From positions 1-64,000 of the forward strand of contig JAFXQK010000075.1 in the NCBI GenBank assembly GCA_017527205.1: a stretch of DNA of 64,000 nucleotides, read 5' to 3'. Below the pieces are notes generated by a model, which saw nothing but the letters and a program-made list of their open reading frames with translations, was not told the DNA's origin and made no database searches. A program made the translations under genes and the position numbers. Each line of letters opens with the position of its first letter. The stretch's first letter is position 1. Shown piece by piece: positions 28,580 to 37,150 of the stretch. The stretch is from Lachnospiraceae bacterium (GTDB lineage Bacteria; Bacillota; Clostridia; Lachnospirales; Lachnospiraceae).

Positions 28580-28608
28580 TTGACAAACCTGACAGTCCTT
28601 GATATGCT
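28580..28608 (+). promoter_or_regulatory. Promoter for the Rpn-family gene
   Basis: TTGACA (28580-28585), 17 bases, TATGCT (28603-28608). It lies about 145 bases before ATG 28754, so the message has a long leader. Confidence 0.6.
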
Positions 28609-28753
28609 AAAGATACATATCAGGGACTTTTCTTTAACCGCTTCGGTTGTCTATCCCCGTATGAAAAACAATTATATCGGCGGATGGCAATCCGGGCGAG
28701 ATGTTATTTGCATTCGTTTATTTGCCATTGGCCTGATCAAAAGGAGGAAGCCT

Positions 28754-29674
28754 ATGGCAAATGAAAGAAGAAAACTCGAAGAACTGAATCTATTGGACAA
28801 TTTTTTGTTTGGAACGATGGTAACGCATCCGGACTATGGGGAACCCTTCGCAAGGTATCTCCTGAACAGGGAGGTTGGGAAGCTAAAGGTGGTTCCACAG
28901 AGCGTGTACTACGCGAGTGACACGGAACTGCACGGTGCCATCCTTGACGCCTATCTGGAGGAAGGAGACGAGGGTAGCGATGCAACGGTCTATGATGTGG
29001 AACCAGAGAATGACAGCCATGCGGAAGCCGTTAAAGCTTTGCCGCGGCGCATGAGGTTCTACCGTGCAAAGATGGACGGAAGGGGACTTAAGGCAGGGGA
29101 GGATTACGGGAAGCTACAGAATTTAGTCATGATCATGATTACGCCGTTTGATCCTTTTGGACTGGGACGCATGAGGTACACGGTAAGGAATGCCTGCCTA
29201 GAGGAGCCGAAAATGCCGTTTGACGATGGTGTGATGATGGTCTTCCTGAATTCCAAGGGACGACAAGAGGACATGCCGGAAAAGCTGACGCAGTTTCTAA
29301 AATATGTGGAAAACAGTACTTGGGAAAATGCCGTTACTGAAGACTTGAGGAAGCTCCATGAAATGGTTGGCATGGTGAAGCATGACGAGGAGGTGGCGAT
29401 CCGATATATGAAATTTTGGGAAGAGAAAGAAAGAATCAGAAGGGAAGCTTTAGAGGAAGGGCGCGAGGAAGGGCGCGCAGTCGGAGAAACCGTCAGTTTA
29501 CTTCGCATAATTCAGCGAAAGGTCAGCCGCGGCAAGACTTTGGCGGAGATTGCGGATGAGCTAGAGGACTCAGAAGAGGCGATCAGGCCTTTGTACGAGA
29601 CGGTGCAAAAGTATGGGGTAGACTGCGCTGTGGACGATATCTACGAGAAAATGACTGAGTGCGGTGAGGCATAA
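28754..29674 (+). CDS. Rpn/PD-(D/E)XK nuclease-family transposase-like protein
   Basis: ATG 28754 follows AAGGAGG at 28741-28747. The 306-residue product begins LEELNLLDNFLFGTMV and has the family block ILDAYLEEG...VYDVEPEN (about residues 60-85), equivalent to the D...E-x-E core of PD-(D/E)XK nucleases. The C-terminal third has EEGREEGRAVGE and a helix pair typical of Rpn proteins, which promote recombination in E. coli. It sits at the boundary between the lipoprotein island and the kinase/VWA/PurA cluster. Whether it acts on DNA here is not shown. Confidence 0.85.
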   Translation: MANERRKLEELNLLDNFLFGTMVTHPDYGEPFARYLLNREVGKLKVVPQSVYYASDTELHGAILDAYLEEGDEGSDATVYDVEPENDSHAEAVKALPRRMRFYRAKMDGRGLKAGEDYGKLQNLVMIMITPFDPFGLGRMRYTVRNACLEEPKMPFDDGVMMVFLNSKGRQEDMPEKLTQFLKYVENSTWENAVTEDLRKLHEMVGMVKHDEEVAIRYMKFWEEKERIRREALEEGREEGRAVGETVSLLRIIQRKVSRGKTLAEIADELEDSEEAIRPLYETVQKYGVDCAVDDIYEKMTECGEA

Positions 29675-29697
29675 TAGGTTGCTTCAGAAAGTAGACT

Positions 29698-29726
29698 TTG
29701 AATTTATATAAAGAAAAATATATAAT
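29698..29726 (+). promoter_or_regulatory. Promoter-like pair after the Rpn gene
   Basis: TTGAAT (29698-29703), 17 bases, TATAAT (29721-29726). A terminator-like hairpin lies just downstream, so this would drive an attenuated or short transcript. Confidence 0.45.
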
Positions 29727-29735
29727 ATACAGGAG

Positions 29736-29774
29736 AAGGGGATGTAGTCATAGCTGGCTGCACCCCTTGTTTTG
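29736..29774 (+). terminator. Hairpin with T-rich tail
   Basis: AAGGGGATGTAG (29736-29747) can pair with CTGCACCCCTT (29758-29768) with one bulge, followed by GTTTTGCTT. It could end the Rpn transcript or attenuate the promoter just before it. Confidence 0.45.
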
Positions 29775-29775
29775 C

Positions 29776-29804
29776 TTGTGGAAAATTCAGTAGTATGGTA
29801 AAAT
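29776..29804 (+). promoter_or_regulatory. Promoter for the zinc-ribbon/kinase-like gene
   Basis: TTGTGG (29776-29781), 17 bases, TAAAAT (29799-29804), about 55 bases before the next start codon. Confidence 0.45.
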
Positions 29805-29860
29805 AAAATGTAGTATTGAAGGGAAGCAAGCATTAAAGATGACTTAGAGGGGATGATGGC

Positions 29861-30778
29861 ATGATCAGTTTAAAGTGTAAGAATTGTGGCGGTGAGATGT
29901 CAGTAGATGGAAACGGTAATCTGTATTGTGATTACTGTGGATCGAAGTCTGCGTTTCGGGATGATGAGCTGCAGGCATATAAGAATTTCCGTTTGCAGGT
30001 GCTTAACTATCTGCGCGGCGTGCATGACCAGAAGGCAGACGGAAAGAGCCATGAGGAGTTTCTCTGGGCGAACACGGATACGGAGTTCCTTGTGACAAAG
30101 GATGGGAAGGACGTGACGGTCAGGTACATTTATGCACACGAGGGAGCGAAGGCGACGGTATATTTGACGAAGAATAGTGTTCTTTATGTGTTCCCGGGGG
30201 CTTGTAGAAGTGCGGCAGACCAAATGCTTCGCGGAATTGAAATGCTGTCTTTCCCGCCTGCGGACGTAAAAAAACTCAATGAATGCTTCCCAAAGCTGGT
30301 TGGTAGGTATGAGCTGGAAAAGGATGGCATACTTCTGGCGTTTGAACGGCCGGATAATCTGTTCCCGCTGTCCATGTTTGGCAGTCTGGAACCCAAGCTT
30401 GTGGCGTGGATTACCTCGCGCATGGAAAACATTTGCTGTGTCTTGGAATACAGCGGTTTGGTTCATGGGGGAATCACGGAGGATGCGTTGTTTATCAATC
30501 CGTTTATCCATCATGCCGTTTTGTTTGGAGATTGGTCAAATGTTAGAAGGATGGAGACACTCCGTGGCATCAAGCAGTCGGCTGATTTGCTGGCACTTCG
30601 GAAGACGGCACTTCGCGTCATGGGAACGCATGCGGAGGATGCACCGAAGGAGTATTTGGATTTCCTGCGGAAGCTTCCTGCTCGGGATGCCTATCAGGAT
30701 TTTGAGGATTGGGATCGCGTGATTGAGGTTGGCTTCGGCGGAAGACATTTCGCTAAGATGGAAGTAGATTTTGAATAG
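29861..30778 (+). CDS. Zinc-ribbon protein with degenerate kinase-like domain
   Basis: The 305-residue product starts with a four-cysteine ribbon (CKNCGG at residue 6, CDYCGS at 23). Around residue 200 it has HGGITEDALFINP followed by VLFGDW. This resembles the catalytic loop and metal site of protein-kinase-fold enzymes (HxDxxxxN ... D), but the catalytic Asp is Gly. Upstream segments such as ATVYLTKNSVLYVFPGA could be part of the N-lobe. I infer a pseudokinase or scaffold, not an active kinase. It is 12 bases upstream of the acylphosphatase gene and about 440 upstream of the VWA gene. Confidence 0.6.
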   Translation: MISLKCKNCGGEMSVDGNGNLYCDYCGSKSAFRDDELQAYKNFRLQVLNYLRGVHDQKADGKSHEEFLWANTDTEFLVTKDGKDVTVRYIYAHEGAKATVYLTKNSVLYVFPGACRSAADQMLRGIEMLSFPPADVKKLNECFPKLVGRYELEKDGILLAFERPDNLFPLSMFGSLEPKLVAWITSRMENICCVLEYSGLVHGGITEDALFINPFIHHAVLFGDWSNVRRMETLRGIKQSADLLALRKTALRVMGTHAEDAPKEYLDFLRKLPARDAYQDFEDWDRVIEVGFGGRHFAKMEVDFE

Positions 30779-30790
30779 GGACAGACAGAA

Positions 30791-31057
30791 ATGATACGAA
30801 AGCGCATTGTGTTTTATGGAAACGTACAGGGCGTTGGATTTCGCTGGAGGGCGAAGCATGCCGCGGATGCATATCGCTGTACGGGATGGTGCAAAAATGA
30901 ATGGAATGGGTCTGTTACCATGGAGATTCAGGGCGAGGAAAGCGCCATTGATCAGGTGATTTTGGCGATTGAAGCAGGAAGGTATGTTGAGATCACAAAC
31001 ATGGAGGTGAAAACACTTCCCGTTGATGAATCGGAGCGAAGCTTCGGGACGAGGTAA
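30791..31057 (+). CDS. acyP: Acylphosphatase
   Basis: Acylphosphatase hydrolyses acyl phosphates such as carbamoyl or 1,3-bisphosphoglycerate. The 88-residue protein is of normal length and has the signature YGNVQGVGFRWRAK (residues 9-22), with the catalytic Arg in GFRWR, and GWCKNEWNGSV with the catalytic Asn. The ribosome site is weak (AGGGACAG). It follows the kinase-like gene by 12 bases. Its presence in this unusual cluster hints that an acyl-phosphate or mixed anhydride intermediate is made or removed, but that is inference. Confidence 0.9.
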   Translation: MIRKRIVFYGNVQGVGFRWRAKHAADAYRCTGWCKNEWNGSVTMEIQGEESAIDQVILAIEAGRYVEITNMEVKTLPVDESERSFGTR

Positions 31058-31070
31058 GCGTTCGCCAAAC

Positions 31071-31099
31071 TTGATTTTTCGCCTAAAACATAGTATGAT
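31071..31099 (+). promoter_or_regulatory. Promoter for the VWA-PurA-like operon
   Basis: TTGATT (31071-31076), 17 bases, TATGAT (31094-31099), about 115 bases before ATG 31216. Confidence 0.55.
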
Positions 31100-31215
31100 A
31101 AAAGCTGGGTGCAGGGAGGCTAATGAACCCTGTGTTATCATTTAGAGATAGCTTGGATAAGTATGATATAGAGGATTCATTGACTTGATAAGATAGAAAA
31201 CAGGAGGGTACGGTC

Positions 31216-32112
31216 ATGGGCAGAGGGAGTTATACCGCTTCGGATTGGAGTAAGTTAAAGAACAGCAGAAACCTTAGTAATGCATCGAGCGAGAGGGAAA
31301 TCTTTCGGAGCTCTAAGTGTGATCCTCGTTTTGATCCGAAGTTTATTCAGATGCGTGAGGCGAGGGATTCTGAGGATCATCCGGAGTCACTTCCGATCAT
31401 CATCGGTCTGGACGTGACAGGTTCCATGGGGTATCTGGCTGAGAAGGTAGCGACGGAAGCGCTGAATGAGACCATGATGAAGCTGTATTCCACGAATGCC
31501 GTAAAGGATCCTGCGCTGATGTTTGCGGCCTACGGCGATTATCGGGATGAGTCCCCGCTGCAGGTAACCCAGTTTGAATCTGACATTCGCATTGCGGAGC
31601 AGCTTTTGGATCTTTGGCTGGAGGAGCGTGGTAACGGCGACGTAGTTCCGTGTCTGCTTTGGTATTTTGCCGCAAAGCATACGTTGCTTGATAACTATCA
31701 AAAGCGTGGCAAGAAGGGGTTCTTGTTCACCATTGGTGATGATGCAGAGTGTCGAACGGACATGAGGCAGCTTACTACCACCTATTATCGCGTGATAGGG
31801 GATACCGTATCAGCGAGCGTCGAGGACGTGCTGAAGGAAACGACGAAAAAGTTTGAGGTATTCCATCTTTTCTTGGATGAAGGAGGACATAAGGCGCAGA
31901 GTATCGTAAATCTTCTTCCGGGACATACAATGGTAATTGCGCCGGATGAGATTGATGCCATTCCCGAGATTTTGATCAGCACCATGCAGATGGTGGGCGG
32001 AAAGACAATCCCGGAAGTATTGGCACAGTGGCCTGTCATCAGACGGCCAATCGTGGAAAAGGCTCTTAGAGATTTGAAGATTGCGGATCCGAAGAAAGGA
32101 CTCATCTTTTGA
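31216..32112 (+). CDS. VWA-like MIDAS domain protein
   Basis: ATG 31216 has AGGAGGG upstream. The 298-residue cytoplasmic-looking product has a polar N-terminal extension, then a von Willebrand A-like fold with the metal-ion site DVTGSMG (about residues 68-74). Further acidic/threonine positions follow (AAYGDYRDE, TIGDDAECRTD), as expected for a MIDAS that clamps a partner through a bound metal ion. No signal peptide is visible. Its stop codon overlaps the start of the PurA-like gene, which ties the two proteins together. Confidence 0.75.
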   Translation: MGRGSYTASDWSKLKNSRNLSNASSEREIFRSSKCDPRFDPKFIQMREARDSEDHPESLPIIIGLDVTGSMGYLAEKVATEALNETMMKLYSTNAVKDPALMFAAYGDYRDESPLQVTQFESDIRIAEQLLDLWLEERGNGDVVPCLLWYFAAKHTLLDNYQKRGKKGFLFTIGDDAECRTDMRQLTTTYYRVIGDTVSASVEDVLKETTKKFEVFHLFLDEGGHKAQSIVNLLPGHTMVIAPDEIDAIPEILISTMQMVGGKTIPEVLAQWPVIRRPIVEKALRDLKIADPKKGLIF

Positions 32113-33347
32113 GCGGGCTGATTTCTCGCGCAGTCATTGGAAAAGGATTTGGAGATGAGGGGAAGGGACTTGCGGTAGATTATTTTTGCAGTAAGGTCCC
32201 GGAGACCTTGGTGATAAAGCATAATGGAGGAGCTCAGGCCGGGCATACGGTGGAACTGGAGGGTAAACGATTCGTGTTTCATCAGCTTGCGTCGGGCTCC
32301 TTTCGTCATTCGAAAACCTTTTGGACTGATACCTATTATCCGGACCTTTATAAGCTGCGGGAGGAGATGGAGGCGTTTCATGGCCTGGCCGGGTTTACGC
32401 CGGAAATCTTTTGTGACGTGAATACGCCGGTTACTTTGATTGATGACGTCATCATTAACATGTTATTGGAATCTGCGCGGGGAGATGCGAGGCACGGAAG
32501 CTGCGGCATGGGGATCAATGAAGCCTTTGAACGGACCAAGGCTGGCTTTGGAATTTCTGTTCGTGATTTTCTGGGAAACGATGCGAGGGCATTGGTTGAC
32601 AAAATACTTTCCATTCGGGAGACTTATGGCAAGAAGCATATGCGAGAGCTTGAGATTTCAGCGAATGGAAGGTACGATCAGGAGTATTTAGAGCTTTTGG
32701 ATTCCAGGGTCGTCGTGGAGAATGCCGTGGAGGAGATGCAGCAAAGCGCGGACACCTTTGTGACACTGGCCGAACATGTGGACAAGATGCTTGGAGAGTC
32801 TCCTGAAATTGTCTTTGAAACGGGACAGGGGCTTCTATTGGATGCGGAGAATCCATGTTTTGCCCCACATGTCACGGCATCGCGAACGGGACTTACAAAT
32901 CCGGTTCATTTTTTAGAAAAGTATGGATTATCCTTGACGGAGGCGGTCTATGTGACGCGGACTTACGTGACGCGCCATGGCGCCGGGCCATTGCCATATG
33001 AATGCGGAAGGGATGCGCTTGGAATCAAACAAGCAGATGCAACCAATGTCGATAATCCATGGCAAGGGAGCCTTCGCTATGCAAGGCATGGCAGCATCCA
33101 GGAATTTCTTGCGCCAATACAAGAGGATCTCAAAGAGAACATAAAAGAAGGCCAAAGAAAGCCAAATGTTTCCTTATTCCTGACACACCTCAATGAGACT
33201 AATGAAAAGCTTTGTATGAAGCAGGGGGACGTCTCCCTAGATACATTCAGTGCATTGCCGGAAATAAGGGAGGATATCAATATGCTATATCTTTCAAGCA
33301 CAAGAGTATCTAAGGACATAGTAACGTTAGGCAAGCCGAGAAGCTAA
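32109..33347 (+). CDS. Divergent adenylosuccinate-synthetase-like enzyme
   Basis: PurA joins IMP to aspartate using GTP. The 412-residue product keeps the N-terminal P-loop GDEGKG with the catalytic Asp, and the H of AGHT. It also keeps ETGQGLLLD (like EGAQGTLLD) and TRHGAGPLP (like TRVGAGPFP). The arginine-rich aspartate/IMP loop of PurA (TTGRRRRTGW) is replaced by a stretch around VDNPWQGSLRY, and the base-binding KLD motif is not seen. The reaction therefore probably differs in substrate, and calling it purA would be wrong. The TTG start overlaps the upstream stop and has AAAGGA 8 bases before it. A further biosynthetic-like gene follows. Confidence 0.7.
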   Translation: MSGLISRAVIGKGFGDEGKGLAVDYFCSKVPETLVIKHNGGAQAGHTVELEGKRFVFHQLASGSFRHSKTFWTDTYYPDLYKLREEMEAFHGLAGFTPEIFCDVNTPVTLIDDVIINMLLESARGDARHGSCGMGINEAFERTKAGFGISVRDFLGNDARALVDKILSIRETYGKKHMRELEISANGRYDQEYLELLDSRVVVENAVEEMQQSADTFVTLAEHVDKMLGESPEIVFETGQGLLLDAENPCFAPHVTASRTGLTNPVHFLEKYGLSLTEAVYVTRTYVTRHGAGPLPYECGRDALGIKQADATNVDNPWQGSLRYARHGSIQEFLAPIQEDLKENIKEGQRKPNVSLFLTHLNETNEKLCMKQGDVSLDTFSALPEIREDINMLYLSSTRVSKDIVTLGKPRS

Positions 33348-33452
33348 GCTTTCTCTATGCCCGAGGGGATGGCTTTGCGGGCAATGGCGTACCTGAGAAG
33401 CCTGCTCATCGGGTTCCAGAGGATATTTGATTGCATGAAATGGAGCAATAAC

Positions 33453-34373
33453 ATGAAGGTATTGATTATCGGTGGTACATATTTTTGCGGCAAGGCATTT
33501 TTGGAGGTCTGCGAGCAGTGCGGAGATGAGATCACGATCTTAAATCGTGGCTCACGAAGACTAGGGCAAAATGCGGACGGACACATTAGGGAAATCGTGG
33601 CTGACAGGAAGAATGCTGCATCGCTGGCAAAGGTACAGGCAGAAGGGAGTCTTGACGGGATTCAGGCTGTTATTGATTTCTGCGCCTATGAAGCTGGCGA
33701 CGTCCGGAAGGTGATGCAGATTCTTCCACAGAGCGTTACGCAATATATTATGATTAGCACCTGCGACGTGTATTATCGTGGAACAGGGAAAGAATTGGAT
33801 GAAACGGCAGCCTTGGAGACGCGAGATTTTGGCGGAGAGGCGGGTGCGTATATCAGCGGCAAGGTCTCGCTGGAAAAGGAGCTTCGGGAGCAGGCTGCGG
33901 AAAGAGGAATGCATATAACCTCTGTTCGCCCTGCGTTCATTTATGGCCCCGATAATTATGCGCCGCGTGAGGGAATCTTTTTTCAATGGATTTCCAAGGC
34001 GGGGCAGGTACTGTTCCCGATGGATGCGGACGGAAGCTTTCAGATGGTGTACGTCAAGGATTTGGCGAGGTTTTTGCATCAATGTCTTTTGAATGAAAAG
34101 GCGTACGACGAGGCATTTAACGTTTGTGGGGATCCGATCGATTATGAGAGATTTGTGCAGGCGCTTGAGCTTGCCGTGGGGAATAGATTGGAACGGGTGG
34201 AGCTGCCCGTAGCGGTCGTGCAGGAGAAGGGAATTCCGCTTCCCTTTCCGCTGACGAAGGAGGAGAGCGAAAGCTATGATGCTTCCAAGGCGAGGAGTCT
34301 TGGGGTAAGGTTTACTGATCTCTCTGAGGGCCTAAGAGAGAGCTATCAATGGTTTTTAAGTCAAGAGGAATAA
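33453..34373 (+). CDS. NAD-dependent epimerase/dehydratase-like protein
   Basis: The 306-residue product starts MKVLIIGGTYFCGK, an extended short-chain dehydrogenase glycine-rich nucleotide motif. The catalytic YxxxK appears as YISGK (about residues 132-136) with a preceding Ser/Thr (MISTCDVYY). ATG 33453 is chosen over an earlier in-frame start because the Rossmann motif begins at once and GGAG lies upstream. Substrate is unknown; the family acts on nucleotide sugars or on related nucleotide-linked substrates. It follows the PurA-like gene by 105 bases. Confidence 0.78.
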   Translation: MKVLIIGGTYFCGKAFLEVCEQCGDEITILNRGSRRLGQNADGHIREIVADRKNAASLAKVQAEGSLDGIQAVIDFCAYEAGDVRKVMQILPQSVTQYIMISTCDVYYRGTGKELDETAALETRDFGGEAGAYISGKVSLEKELREQAAERGMHITSVRPAFIYGPDNYAPREGIFFQWISKAGQVLFPMDADGSFQMVYVKDLARFLHQCLLNEKAYDEAFNVCGDPIDYERFVQALELAVGNRLERVELPVAVVQEKGIPLPFPLTKEESESYDASKARSLGVRFTDLSEGLRESYQWFLSQEE

Positions 34374-34415
34374 TGTATTTCTGAGCTGATACGGTAATGC
34401 GGGAGGTGTGTTTCA

Positions 34416-36992
34416 TTGGTAAACATGGAATTTGTTTTGCGGGAAATTGACAGGTTGTTTGACGAAAATCGTGCGGCGGAGGTGGAGCCTTTTTTACTGG
34501 AGCTCCTTGAAGAAGCGCGGGAAGAGGGAGATCATGGAGTTTGCCTACAGATTTTGAATGAGCTGATCGGGTATTATCGTCAGACCTCCGAGCGGGAAAA
34601 ATTGACGGCGGTCATTGAGGAGGCGCTTTCGATTGCAAATGAAATGGGGCTTCGCGAGACGATTTGGTATGGAACAACGGCGCTGAATGCGGCAAACGGC
34701 TATCGTTCGATGGGCGAGCTAGAGTTATCCCGTAAGTACTACAAGGAAGCGGAAGAAATCTATGACCGCGAGCTTGGCGAGAACAATACGTTAAAGGCAG
34801 GGCTATATAACAACAGAAGCCTTTTGGAGCAGGAAGAGGGAAGGTATCAAGAGGCGGAAGAATATTTGCTAAAGGCGTTGAAGATTGTTGAGGCAAATCA
34901 CTCGGGTTTCGAGATTGCCGTGACTTATGCGAATCTCGCAAATACGGCTGTCTTGGCAAAGGATTTTGAGCGTGCGAAGGCATATGCAAAGCATGCGATT
35001 CTTTGCTTCCAGAGACGCCATTTATATGATGCGCATTACTGCGCAGCACTCTCAGCGCTGGCGACCTGCCATTTCTATGAGGAGGACTATGAGGAAGCGC
35101 TTCGAATCTTTGAGGAAGCAATGAACATCGTGGAGACTACCATTGGTCGCAACTCACAGTATGAGAGACTTGTGGTAAACCGCGATGCCTGTGTCAAGAA
35201 GTTAGAAGAATTGCATGGGGCATGGCCAAGGGAGGAAGAAAGCAGGGAAAACGATTGCACGTGCGACAATGACAATGAGAGTATAGGGAACTTTGCAGAA
35301 AAGCAACGCAATGAAAAACTGGGCGAAGCATCGGCGGCAAGTACGACTAAAAAGGAATCTGCTGCGGGAAATCCCTGGCAAGAGCTTGGTAGCTTGCTAC
35401 AGGAGGAGCTTGGAAAGCAGGAGGCGGCAAGAGAAAAGAATTCCTCTGGTCAGGCGGCAGAGAAGGAAGGCAAATTTATCTCTGGGCTGGAGCTTTGCAA
35501 AAAATATTATGATGCTTATGGAATGCAGATGCTTGCGAAGGAATTCCCGGAATATGTTTCGAAAATAGCCGTTGGACTTGTCGGAGAGGGCTCGGATTGT
35601 ATGGGCTTTGATGATGAGGCGTCGAGAGATCATGACTGGGGTCCGGGCTTTTGTATTTGGATTCCTGAGGAATTAGAACCCGTGATCGGGAAAAAGCTGC
35701 GGGAATGCTATGATGCGCTTCCTGAGGTATTTATGGGATATAAGCGCATCAAGACCGCACAGGGTGCCAGTCGTCTTGGCGTGATGACCATCGAGGGTTT
35801 TTATCGGAAGTATGCGGGGATGAAAGAGGATGGAAGCTTTGACTGGCGCGGCGTAGAGGATGCCTCTTTCCTTGCGGCGACGGATGGCGAGGTCTTTGCC
35901 GATCCCGAGGGGAGGTTTAGCGAAATACGTGCAAAGCTTCAGGCAGGCTATCCAGAGGAGATTCGGTTCTTAAAGATCGCGGAGGATCTCGCAAAGATTT
36001 CACAGACGGGACAATATAATTATTTTCGCATGCTAGAGCGCGGGGATCGCATGACTGCGGATGGAATGCTGCTGGAGAGCATGCGTCACGTCATGCGGTT
36101 TTGGCATCATCTTTGCAATGTCTTTCCGCCGCACGATAAGTGGCTGAAAAAGAGCATGGAGCGGTTGTCTGGCGGGGGCGAGGTCATGGCGCTATTAGAA
36201 CAGCTCCATGCGAGCCTTCGGATGGATGAGGAGCGTGCAGGTGCGACCGTGAAGGAATTTATGGAGGAGCTTTGCGGCGGAATTGCCAGAACGTTATATG
36301 ATGAGAGTCTTATTAGCGACGTGGATTCCTATTTGGACCATCAGGTAGAGGAGCTCCTTATGAAGGCGGGCTATGCGAAGCTTAGCAATGAGGAGCTGGT
36401 AAGACGGATTGCGAAGACGGAATTTCAGGCATTTGACAAGGTGAAGAATGAAGGGGGGAGGGCCTATTGTCAAAATGACTGGCCGACCTTCTCCATTATG
36501 AGAAAAAGTCAGTATCTGACCTGGGATCGTACCATGCTTTTGCAGTATTTGTACGATTTTGAGCGGGAGACGGCGCTGGGACACAATCTGATTACGGAGA
36601 AGTATGGTCGTATGATGGAGAGCACGGCACCAGACAAATATGAGGATCTGGAGAAGCATTTTTCGGAGCTGTCAGAGGAGAAAAAGGCTGTCGTTGAGCA
36701 GATCGTGGCGCTGCAGATGAGCATGGTGGAGGAGTTCGCAAAGGAATATCCGAAGGTGGTTAGCAACGCCAGAACCCTGCACACCTATGAGGATGACGTG
36801 TTTGATACCTCCTATGAGACCTATCTGCGAGGCGAAATCAGTACTTATTCCGATAAGATGTTGCAGCTTTACGCAGGCTATGTCATTCGGTGTGCGAGGG
36901 AAGGCGTTAATATCGCAAGGGCGACCATCGAGAATACAGCCAGACTTTATGGCTATCAGAATCTGGAGGACTTCCAGGCATCCATTCATTAG
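34416..36992 (+). CDS. TPR-DUF4037-DUF4125 fusion protein
   Basis: The 858-residue product begins with TPR-like helices (about residues 1-270; YNNRSLLEQEEGRYQEA, YANLANTAVLAKDFERA). A variable charged linker (about 270-355) follows. The middle (about 360-660) has GEGSDCMGFDDEASRDHDWG, the hallmark of DUF4037, a nucleotidyltransferase-like domain. The C-terminus (about 665-855) has NEGGRAYCQNDWPTF and SQYLTWDRTMLLQY, matching DUF4125. TTG 34416 lies 7 bases after GGGAGGTG; ATG 34425 is a less likely start. It is the last gene of the cluster. A role in transferring a nucleotide to a partner is inference from the fold. Confidence 0.8.
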   Translation: MVNMEFVLREIDRLFDENRAAEVEPFLLELLEEAREEGDHGVCLQILNELIGYYRQTSEREKLTAVIEEALSIANEMGLRETIWYGTTALNAANGYRSMGELELSRKYYKEAEEIYDRELGENNTLKAGLYNNRSLLEQEEGRYQEAEEYLLKALKIVEANHSGFEIAVTYANLANTAVLAKDFERAKAYAKHAILCFQRRHLYDAHYCAALSALATCHFYEEDYEEALRIFEEAMNIVETTIGRNSQYERLVVNRDACVKKLEELHGAWPREEESRENDCTCDNDNESIGNFAEKQRNEKLGEASAASTTKKESAAGNPWQELGSLLQEELGKQEAAREKNSSGQAAEKEGKFISGLELCKKYYDAYGMQMLAKEFPEYVSKIAVGLVGEGSDCMGFDDEASRDHDWGPGFCIWIPEELEPVIGKKLRECYDALPEVFMGYKRIKTAQGASRLGVMTIEGFYRKYAGMKEDGSFDWRGVEDASFLAATDGEVFADPEGRFSEIRAKLQAGYPEEIRFLKIAEDLAKISQTGQYNYFRMLERGDRMTADGMLLESMRHVMRFWHHLCNVFPPHDKWLKKSMERLSGGGEVMALLEQLHASLRMDEERAGATVKEFMEELCGGIARTLYDESLISDVDSYLDHQVEELLMKAGYAKLSNEELVRRIAKTEFQAFDKVKNEGGRAYCQNDWPTFSIMRKSQYLTWDRTMLLQYLYDFERETALGHNLITEKYGRMMESTAPDKYEDLEKHFSELSEEKKAVVEQIVALQMSMVEEFAKEYPKVVSNARTLHTYEDDVFDTSYETYLRGEISTYSDKMLQLYAGYVIRCAREGVNIARATIENTARLYGYQNLEDFQASIH

Positions 36993-37049
36993 ACGGTTGG
37001 CATTGGCTTATGGGTCGTAGAAAGAGCGTTGAAAAAGATGCGGAAATAG

Positions 37050-37079
37050 TTGCGTAAAGGCATTCATTTATGGTATGAT
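37050..37079 (+). promoter_or_regulatory. Promoter for the reverse rubrerythrin gene
   Basis: TTGCGT (37050-37055), 18 bases, TATGAT (37074-37079). The message would have a leader of about 65 bases with AAGGAGGG before ATG 37151. Confidence 0.45.
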
Positions 37080-37150
37080 ATTGCTAGGTCGCTAAGCGGA
37101 AACGCTTGCAGATAAATAATTCAAATCGAATCGAATAAGGAGGGTTTCAC

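Noticed and set aside
32109..33347. Canonical purA housekeeping gene
   Set aside because: The substrate-binding arginine loop and base-binding motif are absent, so I call it PurA-like only.
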